NCBI GenBank assembly: GCA_018268415.1
Contig: JAFDWO010000011.1
Span: 54,667-118,666 of the forward strand
DNA length: 64,000 nt
Reading direction: 5' to 3'
Source: Actinomycetota bacterium
GTDB lineage: Bacteria > Actinomycetota > Thermoleophilia > Solirubrobacterales > 70-9
In this document: one piece after another, positions 1-7,220 of the stretch
How the letters are laid out: each line of letters begins with the position of its first letter
How positions within the stretch are numbered: the first letter of the stretch is position 1
Made by a program: the position numbers and the translations under genes
Notes under the pieces: model-generated
The model's database searches: none
What the model was told of the DNA's origin: nothing
What the model saw: only the letters and a program-made list of their open reading frames with translations

Positions 1-634
1 GGCTGATCGCGCCCGGGGCGTGGGGGGCGACCGGATCGGCCTCGGCGGCGGCAAAGGACTCCGGCCCGACCGAGTCCATCCGACCGAAGCCGCCGACCCA
101 GCGGACCCGCTCGACCCGCAGGACCCACCAGCTGAAGTCGCTGAAGCTGCCGAAGATCGCCGCCGAGGCGATCGCTTCCTCGTAGACGTGCCGCGCTTCC
201 TCGAGCCGCTCGCCGGCCGGCTCCTCGGCCACCCCGGCCACCGTGACGCGACCGGTGTCGGCGGGGTCGCGGGCGGGCGGGACCGACTCGGAGACGGCGA
301 GGCTCGCCCGCTGGTCCCGCTTCAGGTTGCGGCCGTGGAGGGCGAGGGTGGAGAGGGAGAAGACCGGGCTGCCGTCGGCGAGGACGCCGTAGTTGACGAT
401 CGACGCCCACGGGTCGCCGTCGGCGGTGAGGGTCGCCAGCGCCCCGGTGACGTTTGCGGCGAGGATCGTCCGCGCCTCCTCCGCGGCGCTCCGCGAGCGG
501 GCGCTCGGGACCTCGACCAGCGGCGGCAGCGCCGCCATCAGCTCGGCCGCGGCCGATCCCACGCCCACCGGGACCCCGTGGCCGCCCATGTTGATGGTCT
601 GCATGTCGTTCGGAGTCGCGTCGGAAGTGCTCAT
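1..634 (-). CDS. HugZ/HutZ-like haem utilisation protein (3' end outside window)
   Basis: The frame starts at ATG 634-632 and runs off the window edge, so the C-terminus is missing. The visible ~211 residues carry a pyridoxamine-5'-phosphate-oxidase-like split barrel: residues 54-100 contain the NVTGALATLTADGDPW and FSLSTLALHGRNLKRD stretches, and VRWVGGFGRMDSV follows near residue 175. This order is typical of HugZ/HutZ haem-degrading or haem-binding proteins, which normally end in a DUF2470 domain. The gene diverges from an HtaA gene across two DtxR-type boxes, which fits release of iron from haem in the cytoplasm under iron limitation. No strong Shine-Dalgarno is seen. The assignment rests on fold pattern and context; a generic PNPOx-family protein is the alternative. 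Confidence 0.75.
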   Translation of the reverse strand, partial: MSTSDATPNDMQTINMGGHGVPVGVGSAAAELMAALPPLVEVPSARSRSAAEEARTILAANVTGALATLTADGDPWASIVNYGVLADGSPVFSLSTLALHGRNLKRDQRASLAVSESVPPARDPADTGRVTVAGVAEEPAGERLEEARHVYEEAIASAAIFGSFSDFSWWVLRVERVRWVGGFGRMDSVGPESFAAAEADPVAPHAPGAIS

Positions 635-658
635 GGCATCCAGCCTAACAAAGCGGAA

Positions 659-686
659 TTAGGCTTGCCTAATTAGGGTCCCCTAA
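659..686. promoter_or_regulatory. two abutting DtxR/IdeR-type iron boxes
   Basis: TTAGGCTTGCCTAA (659-672) is followed without a gap by TTAGGGTCCCCTAA (673-686). Both have perfect TTAGG/CCTAA arms around a 4-bp centre, the core of DtxR/IdeR operators. They sit between the divergent HugZ-like gene (start 634) and the HtaA gene (start 771) and could repress both when iron is replete. A third half-site-like CCTAA occurs at about 644. Confidence 0.8.
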
Positions 687-770
687 TACCTGCTAGGGTC
701 CGCCACGCTCGTCGTCGGAGACGTCCTTCGGCGAGCACAAATTCGACGCAAAGCAAGCGGAAGGAGAAGC

Positions 771-2108
771 ATGATCAGGGCAGTCGAAGAGCGAGGCAGA
801 CGGGCCTGGCTCGCGGCGACGGTGGGCTTCGTGCTCGCCGCGGCGCTCGGTATCGCGACGGCGGGTGCGGCGAGGGCGACGATCCCGACGGGGGGAGTCG
901 ACATCACCGCGGCCTCGCTGGACTGGCTCGGCAACGAGGAGGTGCAGTCGGCAGCGCCGTTCGGCGGTTCGAACTACCTGTCGGCCGGGCTCTCGAACGG
1001 CGCCGAAGCCACCTACCACGCGACCGAAGGCAACGTCGCGATCTACCAGGTCTCGAGCGCGGGCGAAGAAACCCTCGCCACCTGGGCCACCCGGGCGGCT
1101 CACGTCGCCGCCGGCGGCCGCCAGGTGGCCCGCCTCTCCGCGGGCCAAGGTCACCTCGATGCCGACGGGTCCGGCGAAGTCGCCTGGGAAGGCTCCTTCT
1201 CGGTGAACTTCTACGGCGGGCTGGTTCCCTTCACGATCACCGATCCCGAGCTTCATTTCGCCGCGGACGGGACCGGCGAGCTCTCCGCCACCCTCGAAGG
1301 CTGCGCCTCGAGCATGGCCAACCCCAACGAATGCGCGGCGCTGGCGCCGTCGCCGGAAGCGACCATCGCGGCCTTCCAGGGCGTGCACGTCGATCCCGAC
1401 GCGGAGCTCACGATCCAGCCCGACTACGCGGGCGTCGAAGTCGCCATCCCCGCAGGTTCCACCCCCCAGAGCACTGCCGTTTCCGGCTGGGGAGCCTGGC
1501 CGCAGGACATGGTCGACTTCCAGCTGCAGACCGGTCTCTCGTCCTACTGGTACACGTCGGGCGGCGGCGCCGACCCGAAGAAGCCGCCGTTGCCGTTCAC
1601 GGTGAACTTCGAAGGGGTCGAGGCCCACGGGCCGGAAACGCCCGCCCCCGAGCCGGAAGCACCGGGTCCGGAAGCACCGGAGACGAAGCCTGACGCCCCC
1701 GCGGCGAACCCGCAGGGCGGTGCCTCCCAGGCTCCGATCACGACCGTCGCTCCGGAGCCCACGGCCAAGCCCGCCCGGGTCTCGCTGCCCGGCGGTCCCC
1801 GCAAGCTCGATGCCCGTGGATCGGCGTCACTCGCCCGCGTCGCCTGCCCGGCGGGCACCGCGGCCTGCCGGCTGGTCGTCCCGGAGCGGACCGCCGTCCG
1901 GATCGGCGGCAAGCGGTTCCTCCTCACGGTGCTCGCGCCCGGCAAGGTCAAGGCCGGCGGCAGCACGACCGTGCGGGTCAGCCTGCCGAAGGGCGCCCGC
2001 GCCGCGCTCGGTGCGGGGAAGGTGACCCTGCGCGTGCCGATCGTGGTCGACTCCGGCGGCCGGTCGACCAAGCAGATCGCCAAGGTGACGCTCGTCGGCG
2101 GAGCCTGA
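771..2108 (+). CDS. secreted HtaA-domain haem-binding protein 1
   Basis: The 445-residue product starts at ATG 771 after a good AAGGAG at 761-766. A Sec signal peptide covers about residues 1-36 (hydrophobic core, AARA cleavage region). An HtaA-like domain spans about residues 40-285 (SVNFYGGLVPFTITDPELHF, WGAWPQDMVDFQLQTGLSSYW). A Pro/Glu-rich linker (about 285-330) follows, then a small beta domain with two cysteines that recurs in the neighbouring HtaA genes. HtaA proteins of Corynebacterium bind haem at the surface and pass it to HmuT. No sortase motif or C-terminal membrane segment is visible, so it is probably secreted or non-covalently wall-bound. Tandem iron boxes lie about 85 bp upstream. 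Confidence 0.85.
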   Translation: MIRAVEERGRRAWLAATVGFVLAAALGIATAGAARATIPTGGVDITAASLDWLGNEEVQSAAPFGGSNYLSAGLSNGAEATYHATEGNVAIYQVSSAGEETLATWATRAAHVAAGGRQVARLSAGQGHLDADGSGEVAWEGSFSVNFYGGLVPFTITDPELHFAADGTGELSATLEGCASSMANPNECAALAPSPEATIAAFQGVHVDPDAELTIQPDYAGVEVAIPAGSTPQSTAVSGWGAWPQDMVDFQLQTGLSSYWYTSGGGADPKKPPLPFTVNFEGVEAHGPETPAPEPEAPGPEAPETKPDAPAANPQGGASQAPITTVAPEPTAKPARVSLPGGPRKLDARGSASLARVACPAGTAACRLVVPERTAVRIGGKRFLLTVLAPGKVKAGGSTTVRVSLPKGARAALGAGKVTLRVPIVVDSGGRSTKQIAKVTLVGGA

Positions 2109-2120
2109 GCAGATCATGCC

Positions 2121-2459
2121 TCAGCGTCGTGCGCGCGGCTTCCTGACGATGACCGTGCGCCCGTCGCTGAGGCGGTAGATCGTGCCGATCGCTTCGCCGC
2201 GGCCGACCACCTTCTCGCCCGGCTTCAGCTTCACCCGCTGGACCTCCTGGTCCTTTTTCGCGGTGACGGTGTCGGCGGCGGGCGCCTTGGTCTTGGCCTT
2301 CTCCTTGCCAGTGATCGCCGAGGTCAGGTTCAGGGAGGAGAGAGCGGCGAGCAGGAAGGCGACCGAGAGGACGATGCCCAGGTCGAAGAGGTTGACGAGC
2401 CCGTCCAGCGGGTCGCCCGCCCGGTCCTCGCGACTGCGCGCCCTGGCGGTGACCTTCAC
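2121..2459 (-). CDS. DUF2149 family protein, ExbD-like partner of the channel protein
   Basis: The 112-residue protein starts at GTG 2459, overlapping the stop of the upstream channel gene (GTGA). Residues about 17-50 form one membrane helix that begins VNLFDLGIVLSVAFL. An acidic residue opening the helix resembles ExbD/TolR, where it lies in the proton path. The rest (about 50-112) is a charged extracytoplasmic domain ending in a compact GEAIGTIYRLSDGRTVIV fold. DUF2149 proteins are known to occur beside MotA/TolQ/ExbB proteins. It is the last gene of the haem operon. The ExbD-like role is inferred from helix pattern and gene pairing and is not proven. Confidence 0.75.
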   Translation of the reverse strand: MKVTARARSREDRAGDPLDGLVNLFDLGIVLSVAFLLAALSSLNLTSAITGKEKAKTKAPAADTVTAKKDQEVQRVKLKPGEKVVGRGEAIGTIYRLSDGRTVIVRKPRARR

Positions 2460-3124
2460 GGCGCTCCGACCCGATCGGCGGCGGGAGGGGTCGGGAGCCC
2501 GGCTTCCGGGTGCGGGGCGGTAAGGCAGGCGGCCACGTACTCGACGTCGGAGAAGTCCTGGGCGTAGAGCCGGTCGCGGACCAGGGAGATCCCGAAGGCG
2601 ACGGCGCCGACGAGGAGGCCCGCGACGGTGACGCTGAAGGCGACGCGGAGGTTGTCGGTGAGCGTCGTGACGTCGCCGTCGGCGAGTCCGGCCAGGGCCG
2701 GGGAGAGGGGGATCAGGGTTCCCATCAGGCCCAGCGCGGGCCCCATCCGCACCAGGATGCGGGTGCGCTCCAGGCGGCGCAGGCTCCGGTAGTCGTACTC
2801 GGCGAGGCGCTTGGCGATCCGCGCCTCGGCGTCCGGCCGGCCTATCTGCCCGAGGATGCCCGCGAAGGCCTCCTCCATCAGCATGTTGCGGGCGAAGGGC
2901 TGGAGGGCGCGGAGCGCCGCGGTCGTCTGGCCGGCGCCGAGGTGGGCGCGGCACTGGTCGACCGCCGCCTCGAGCCGGGTGAGGCTGCGATAACGCCGCC
3001 GGCGCAGCTCGACCAGCAGCGCGCCCGCTTCGACGATCACCACGACCAGCGCGATCACGGCCAGGACCAGCACCGGGATCCGCAGCGCGTCGGAGACGTC
3101 GTAGAGGAGGTTCTCGACCTTCAT
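2456..3124 (-). CDS. MotA/TolQ/ExbB-family proton channel protein
   Basis: This 222-residue protein has an N-terminal membrane helix (about residues 15-40), a cytoplasmic helical section with basic residues, and two C-terminal helices (about 125-150 and 160-185). The GPALGLMGTLIPLSPAL and VAFSVTVAGLLVGAVAFGIS segments are the family signature of TolQ/ExbB. Its start overlaps the stop of the PKD gene (ATGA) and its stop overlaps the DUF2149 start (GTGA), implying translational coupling. Family members form ion-driven motors with a single-helix partner; here that partner is probably the DUF2149 protein. In this operon it may power haem capture or surface remodelling. Confidence 0.88.
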   Translation of the reverse strand: MKVENLLYDVSDALRIPVLVLAVIALVVVIVEAGALLVELRRRRYRSLTRLEAAVDQCRAHLGAGQTTAALRALQPFARNMLMEEAFAGILGQIGRPDAEARIAKRLAEYDYRSLRRLERTRILVRMGPALGLMGTLIPLSPALAGLADGDVTTLTDNLRVAFSVTVAGLLVGAVAFGISLVRDRLYAQDFSDVEYVAACLTAPHPEAGLPTPPAADRVGAP

Positions 3125-4437
3125 CGCAGGCTCTCCTTGATTCGTGGGACGAGGTCGACGAAGCGGCCCGCCTCGACGAGGGCGCCGAGTCCCAGGAGCG
3201 CCGCGACGGCGCCGAGGCCCCAGGCCGCGCCCGGCACGCCGCCGGGCCCGCCGGCGTCGTCGGCCCGCGGCGCGCCGGTCCGCGCGGCGGTCTGGCGCCG
3301 GCGGGGCGTGGAGGACGGGCGCGCTTCGACGTTCCCGGCGAGCAGTTCGCCGGTGACGAGCTCACCGGTCGGCTTCGGCTCGAGCTTCGCCTCCTTCTGC
3401 GGCCGCTCCGGCTTCGCGGGCTTCGGCTTCGCCTGCTCGCGCCGCTTCGGCTCCGGGGTCGGGGTGGGCGTCGCTTCCGGGGTGGGCGCGACGACCGGGG
3501 AGGGGACCGCGCCCGCCGCCGACGGACCGGCCGGCCCGTCGGCGGCGCCGTGGTCGGGGGCTCCTGCAGCCTTGTTGTGGCCGCCGCCCTGACGGTCGGG
3601 GCCGCCCCCGGGCGCTTCGCCGACCTGGATCCTCACCACCGCCGAGGTGCCGGTGTCTTCGCCGGCCGCGGTGACGCCGACGACCACCGAGTAGCTCCCC
3701 GGCTTGGCGAAGGCGTGCGTCACCGCTTCCCCTTCGGCCGCGCCGCCGTCGTCGAAGTACCAGGAGTAGCTGAGCGCCTCGCCGGAGCCGGACCGTTCGA
3801 CCACGGCGCGGAAGCTGACCTTCTTGCCGACCGCGGCGCGGCGCGGCGTCGCCTCTGCGCGCACCTGCAACGAGGGGCCCTTGCGCATGACGATCGTCAG
3901 GCCCGCGGGGGACTGGAAGCTGTCGGTGGCGTTGTCGTCCTCCGGGCCGGCGGCGGGTCGCAGGAAGCCGGTGCCGGTGCCGGTGCCGGTCGAGTAGACG
4001 ACCGGCGGGCCCTCGGGGAAGGCCCCCGGTTCGATCGCCTGCAGCCGGCTCAGCTGGACCGCCCCGCCGCCCGGCCGCTGGACTTCGACGTAGGAGAAGC
4101 CATAGGGGTCGATCCCCGCCGCTTCCAGCAGTGCCGCGATCGAGAAGCCGCTGACGGCCTCGGTGCTCTCACCTCCCCCCGAGCGCAGCGTGTAGTTGCT
4201 GCCGACGACGTCCTCGCTCCCGGCCAGCGCTTCCAGCGCGAGCGTGTGCTGGACCCCGCCCGGGGTGACGATCGTGACCTGGGGAGAGTCGGCGTGCGCC
4301 GCCCCGACCGGGCCCCAGGCCCCGACCAGGACCCACGCCAGGACCAGCACCGCGAGGCGCCGGCGGGCGCCCCCCTTCCCACGCCTGTCCTCCGTACGCG
4401 AGCAAGCGTCGGAGGGGGTTGCCGCCGGGCGCCTCAC
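3121..4437 (-). CDS. PKD-domain, proline-rich surface protein with C-terminal membrane anchor
   Basis: The 438-residue product has a signal peptide (about residues 25-50). An N-terminal domain (about 52-190) contains GFSIAALLEAAGIDPYGF and somewhat resembles the sulphite-oxidase/molybdopterin-like fold, without obvious catalytic residues. A PKD domain (about 192-275) contains YSWYFDDGGAAEGEAVTHAF. A proline/lysine/glutamate-rich stretch (about 320-365, PTPTPEPKRREQAKPKPAKP) follows, and a C-terminal membrane helix covers about 405-425. The Pro-Lys/Glu spacer beside ExbB- and ExbD-like genes recalls TonB, but the anchor is C-terminal. It overlaps both neighbours by 4 nt. Its exact role is unknown; surface haem reception or force transmission is a hypothesis. 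Confidence 0.75.
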   Translation of the reverse strand: MRRPAATPSDACSRTEDRRGKGGARRRLAVLVLAWVLVGAWGPVGAAHADSPQVTIVTPGGVQHTLALEALAGSEDVVGSNYTLRSGGGESTEAVSGFSIAALLEAAGIDPYGFSYVEVQRPGGGAVQLSRLQAIEPGAFPEGPPVVYSTGTGTGTGFLRPAAGPEDDNATDSFQSPAGLTIVMRKGPSLQVRAEATPRRAAVGKKVSFRAVVERSGSGEALSYSWYFDDGGAAEGEAVTHAFAKPGSYSVVVGVTAAGEDTGTSAVVRIQVGEAPGGGPDRQGGGHNKAAGAPDHGAADGPAGPSAAGAVPSPVVAPTPEATPTPTPEPKRREQAKPKPAKPERPQKEAKLEPKPTGELVTGELLAGNVEARPSSTPRRRQTAARTGAPRADDAGGPGGVPGAAWGLGAVAALLGLGALVEAGRFVDLVPRIKESLR

Positions 4438-5240
4438 CGCTCGCCCAGCCAGGCGACATGGAGCGCGGTGCGGCCGTCGTGCTCGGAGAGCCGGGCGTCG
4501 GTGCGCCAGACCTCCGCCAGCCGCTCCGGGGTGAGCACCTCCCGCGGCGGTCCGGCGGCGACCGTGCGGCCTGCGGAGACGACGACCACGGTGTCGGCGA
4601 TCGCCGCCGCGAGCGCCAGGTCGTGGACGACGAGCAGCACCGTCAGCCCCTGGCCGGTCAGGCTGCGCAGGAGCCCCGCGACTTCGACCGTGGCGCCGAG
4701 GTCCAGCTGGGACGTCGGCTCGTCGGCGATCAGGACCGGCGCCTCCTGGGCCAGCCCGATCGCGATCTGCACCCGCTGGAGCTCGCCGCCGGAGAGGGTG
4801 GTGAGCGCCCGCTCGGCGAAGCGCCCGACCTCGGCCCGGGCCAGCGCCCGCTCGATCGCATCGCGGTCGGCGCGCGTCATCCGGCCCAGCACGCGCAGCT
4901 GCGAGGAGCGCCCGATCGTCACCGCTTCGCGCACGGTGACGCCGGCCGGCACCGGCATCCGTTGCGGTACGAAGGCCCGCAGGCGGGCGAGCTCACGCCC
5001 GCGCAGCGAGCTGACGTCCCGGCCCCACCAGGCGACGACCCCGCCGCTCGGGCGCTGTAGGCCGCAGACCGCGCGGACCAGCGTCGACTTCCCGGCCCCG
5101 TTGGGACCGACCACGGCGACCAGCTCGCCCGGGCGCACCTGCAGGGTCGCGCCGTGCACGATCGGGGTGCCGCCGATCGTCACGCGCACGTCGTAGGCCT
5201 CGAGCGGCAGCGGGTAGGCCGGCTGGACGGCGGCCTCCAT
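4434..5240 (-). CDS. hmuV: haem/iron-siderophore ABC transporter ATP-binding protein
   Basis: The 268-residue ATPase has Walker A GPNGAGKST near residue 40, the signature LSGGELQR near 146 and Walker B VLIADEPTSQLD near 167, followed by the VVHDLALA switch histidine. Closest families by pattern are HmuV/FecE/BtuD. It starts at ATG 5240, sharing one base with the permease stop (TGATG), and its stop overlaps the PKD gene start. It energises the FecCD-type permease encoded just upstream. The haem substrate is inferred from the adjoining HtaA and HugZ genes and the iron boxes; a siderophore or cobalamin is possible. Confidence 0.88.
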   Translation of the reverse strand: MEAAVQPAYPLPLEAYDVRVTIGGTPIVHGATLQVRPGELVAVVGPNGAGKSTLVRAVCGLQRPSGGVVAWWGRDVSSLRGRELARLRAFVPQRMPVPAGVTVREAVTIGRSSQLRVLGRMTRADRDAIERALARAEVGRFAERALTTLSGGELQRVQIAIGLAQEAPVLIADEPTSQLDLGATVEVAGLLRSLTGQGLTVLLVVHDLALAAAIADTVVVVSAGRTVAAGPPREVLTPERLAEVWRTDARLSEHDGRTALHVAWLGER

Positions 5241-6223
5241 CAGAGCGCCCTCCGCAGCAGCCAGAGGAACACCGGGACGCCGAGGATCACCATGAACGGC
5301 CCGACCGGCAGTTCGATCGGCGCCCGCACCGTGCGCGCCAGGGTGTCGCCGGCGGCCAGCAGCGCGGCGCCGCCGAGGGCCGAGGCCGGCACGACGAAGG
5401 TCTGGCTCGAGGTGCGCCCGGCCATCCGCACGACGTGTGGGACCACCAGGCCGAGGAAGGCGAGCAGGCCGGCGATCGCCGCCGAGGCGGCGGCCAGCAG
5501 CGCCGCCGCGACCGCGGCGCCGAGCCGGATCAGCTGCGGGCGCGAGCCGAGCGAGGCGGCGACATCGTCCCCCAACGCGAGCCGGTCGAGCGGGCGGATC
5601 AGGAAGAGGACGAGGATCGCGCCGGCGAGGAAGTAGGGCCAGGTGGTGTCGAGGCTTTCCCAGCCGCTCGAGGTCAGCCCGCCGGCGAGGAAGAAGATCG
5701 CCGACGGCGCTTTTTCGGGGAAGGCGGCGAGTAGGCCGGTGGTCCCGGCGGTGAACAGCGAGAGCATCGCGATCCCGGCGAGGACGACCTTGGCGATCGA
5801 ACCGCGGTTGCGCCCGGTCCAGGCGAAGAGGAAGACCATCGCCGCCGCCAGCAGGCCGAAGAAGAGGGCGCCGATCGGCAGCAGCGCGATCTTCTCCGGG
5901 AAGAGGACGATGATCAGGATCGCCCCGAAGCCCGCCCCGCCGGTGACGCCGATCACGTCGGGAGAGGCCAGCGGGTTGGCCAGCGCCCCCTGGAGGATCG
6001 CCCCGGCGACCCCGAGCGCGGCGCCGACGACCAGCGCTTCCACCGTGCGCGGCAGGCGCAGGGACTCGACGATCTGGTGGTTCGGCCCCGCCTTGCCGTT
6101 GCCGAAGAGGATGTCGAGCACTTCCCCCGGCGGCACCTTGACCGCGCCCAGCGCCAGCTCGGCGATCGCGGCGCCGACCAGCAGGGCGATCAGGATCGCC
6201 AGGACGATCAGGCGCCGCGTCAA
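5240..6223 (-). CDS. hmuU: FecCD-family haem/iron ABC transporter permease
   Basis: This 327-residue, highly hydrophobic protein has about nine to ten membrane helices. It carries the FecCD hallmarks LRLPRTVEALVVGAALGVAG, GALANPLASPDVIGVTGGA and GLLAFLGLVVPHVVRMAG, the last forming the coupling region to the ATPase. It starts at TTG 6223, 4 nt after the substrate-binding gene stop, and ends in a TGATG junction with the ATPase gene. Length matches HmuU/BtuC/FhuB half-proteins, which form homodimers. It moves the iron compound across the cytoplasmic membrane. Confidence 0.88.
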   Translation of the reverse strand: MTRRLIVLAILIALLVGAAIAELALGAVKVPPGEVLDILFGNGKAGPNHQIVESLRLPRTVEALVVGAALGVAGAILQGALANPLASPDVIGVTGGAGFGAILIIVLFPEKIALLPIGALFFGLLAAAMVFLFAWTGRNRGSIAKVVLAGIAMLSLFTAGTTGLLAAFPEKAPSAIFFLAGGLTSSGWESLDTTWPYFLAGAILVLFLIRPLDRLALGDDVAASLGSRPQLIRLGAAVAAALLAAASAAIAGLLAFLGLVVPHVVRMAGRTSSQTFVVPASALGGAALLAAGDTLARTVRAPIELPVGPFMVILGVPVFLWLLRRAL

Positions 6224-6226
6224 GGC

Positions 6227-7111
6227 TCAGCCGGGCCAGTTGTGCAGGTAGCGCCGGCGAACTTCTTCGATCGTCTTCGCCGCGTCGGTGCCCGCCTGCA
6301 GGAGGGAGTTGTTCGTGGAGATGTAGATGTGGCCTTCCTTGGCGGCCCTGGTCGCGCCCCAGGCGGGGTCGTTTTCGAAGTACCTGGTGATGGCCGGGAC
6401 GTCCTTGGGCTCACCGTGCGGCACCACGATCAGGATTTCGGGGTTTTCGGCGACCACCACTTCGTCGGAGATTCGCTGGAAGCCGGAGCCGGAGCTGAGT
6501 CCTCCGGCGAGCACTTCGGCGCCCGCCTTGCGCACCAGGTCACCGCCCCAGCTGTTGGGCAGGAAGGTGAACGGGGAGTGCCCGACGCCGAGGATCACCA
6601 TCACGGTCGGCCGCTTGGCGATCCCTTTGCGCGCCTTCCCCAGTTCTTCCTTCATCTTCGCGACGAGCTTCTTTGCCTCCGGCAGCTTGCCGACCAGGCT
6701 GCCGATCGCCAGCGTCTTCGGGATCACGCCGTTGACCCGCACCGGCTCGCGGGTGACGACGCGGATGCCGAGGCTCTGCATCGCCTGGTTTCCCTTCGCC
6801 CAGGTCTTGGTCGAGAGCACGAGGTCGGGTCGGAGGGAGACGAGCTGCTCCAGGTTGGGGCCGTTCGGGTGCGACAGCGGCAGCACGGTCACGCCGTTCA
6901 GCTGCGGGGCGAAGCGTTCGTTGCCGCCGACCGTCTGGCCGATCGCGACCGGCTCGACGCCGAGCTTGGCCAGGGTGTTGGCGGCGAACGGGGTGAGCGC
7001 GACGATCCGCTTCGGCGCCGCGGCCGCGGCGGTCGAGGCCGCCCAGAGGCAGAGCGCGACCGCGAGCAGCGATAGGGCTGCGGCCAGTCGGGACTTCCTC
7101 GCTTGCACCAT
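6227..7111 (-). CDS. hmuT: haem/iron ABC transporter substrate-binding protein
   Basis: The 294-residue product has a signal sequence (about residues 1-32) and a class III periplasmic-binding-protein fold: RIVALTPFAANTLAKLGVEPVAIG at the start, LEQLVSLRPDLVLST near 95 and an C-terminal lobe with AENPEILIVVPHG. A cysteine occurs in the signal hydrophobic stretch but without a good lipobox, so lipidation is uncertain. It is the promoter-proximal gene of the six-gene haem operon and faces the HtaA gene across three iron boxes. In Corynebacterium, HmuT takes haem from HtaA; the same hand-over is likely here. Confidence 0.85.
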   Translation of the reverse strand: MVQARKSRLAAALSLLAVALCLWAASTAAAAAPKRIVALTPFAANTLAKLGVEPVAIGQTVGGNERFAPQLNGVTVLPLSHPNGPNLEQLVSLRPDLVLSTKTWAKGNQAMQSLGIRVVTREPVRVNGVIPKTLAIGSLVGKLPEAKKLVAKMKEELGKARKGIAKRPTVMVILGVGHSPFTFLPNSWGGDLVRKAGAEVLAGGLSSGSGFQRISDEVVVAENPEILIVVPHGEPKDVPAITRYFENDPAWGATRAAKEGHIYISTNNSLLQAGTDAAKTIEEVRRRYLHNWPG

Positions 7112-7144
7112 GTACTGCTCCTCTCGGGTCGGTCGCTGCTGAAG

Positions 7145-7206
7145 TTAGGGGCGCCTAATAGAATCTAGCGGGACTCTGTTAGGGTCGCCTTATTAGGTAA
7201 CCCTAA
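7145..7206. promoter_or_regulatory. three DtxR/IdeR-type iron boxes in a divergent promoter
   Basis: A perfect TTAGG-GGCG-CCTAA box is at 7145-7158, 34 bp before the hmuT start. TTAGG-GTCG-CCTTA (7179-7192, one mismatch) abuts the perfect TTAGG-TAAC-CCTAA (7193-7206), which ends one base before the AAGGAGG (7208-7214) of the HtaA gene. The 14-bp register of abutting boxes repeats the arrangement at 659-686 and would allow side-by-side repressor dimers. Confidence 0.85.
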
Positions 7207-7220
7207 CAAGGAGGCCGCAG

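Noticed and set aside
20..676. plus-strand frame at the left edge
   Set aside because: Antisense of the HugZ-like gene; the minus-strand reading gives a recognisable split-barrel protein that runs off the window.
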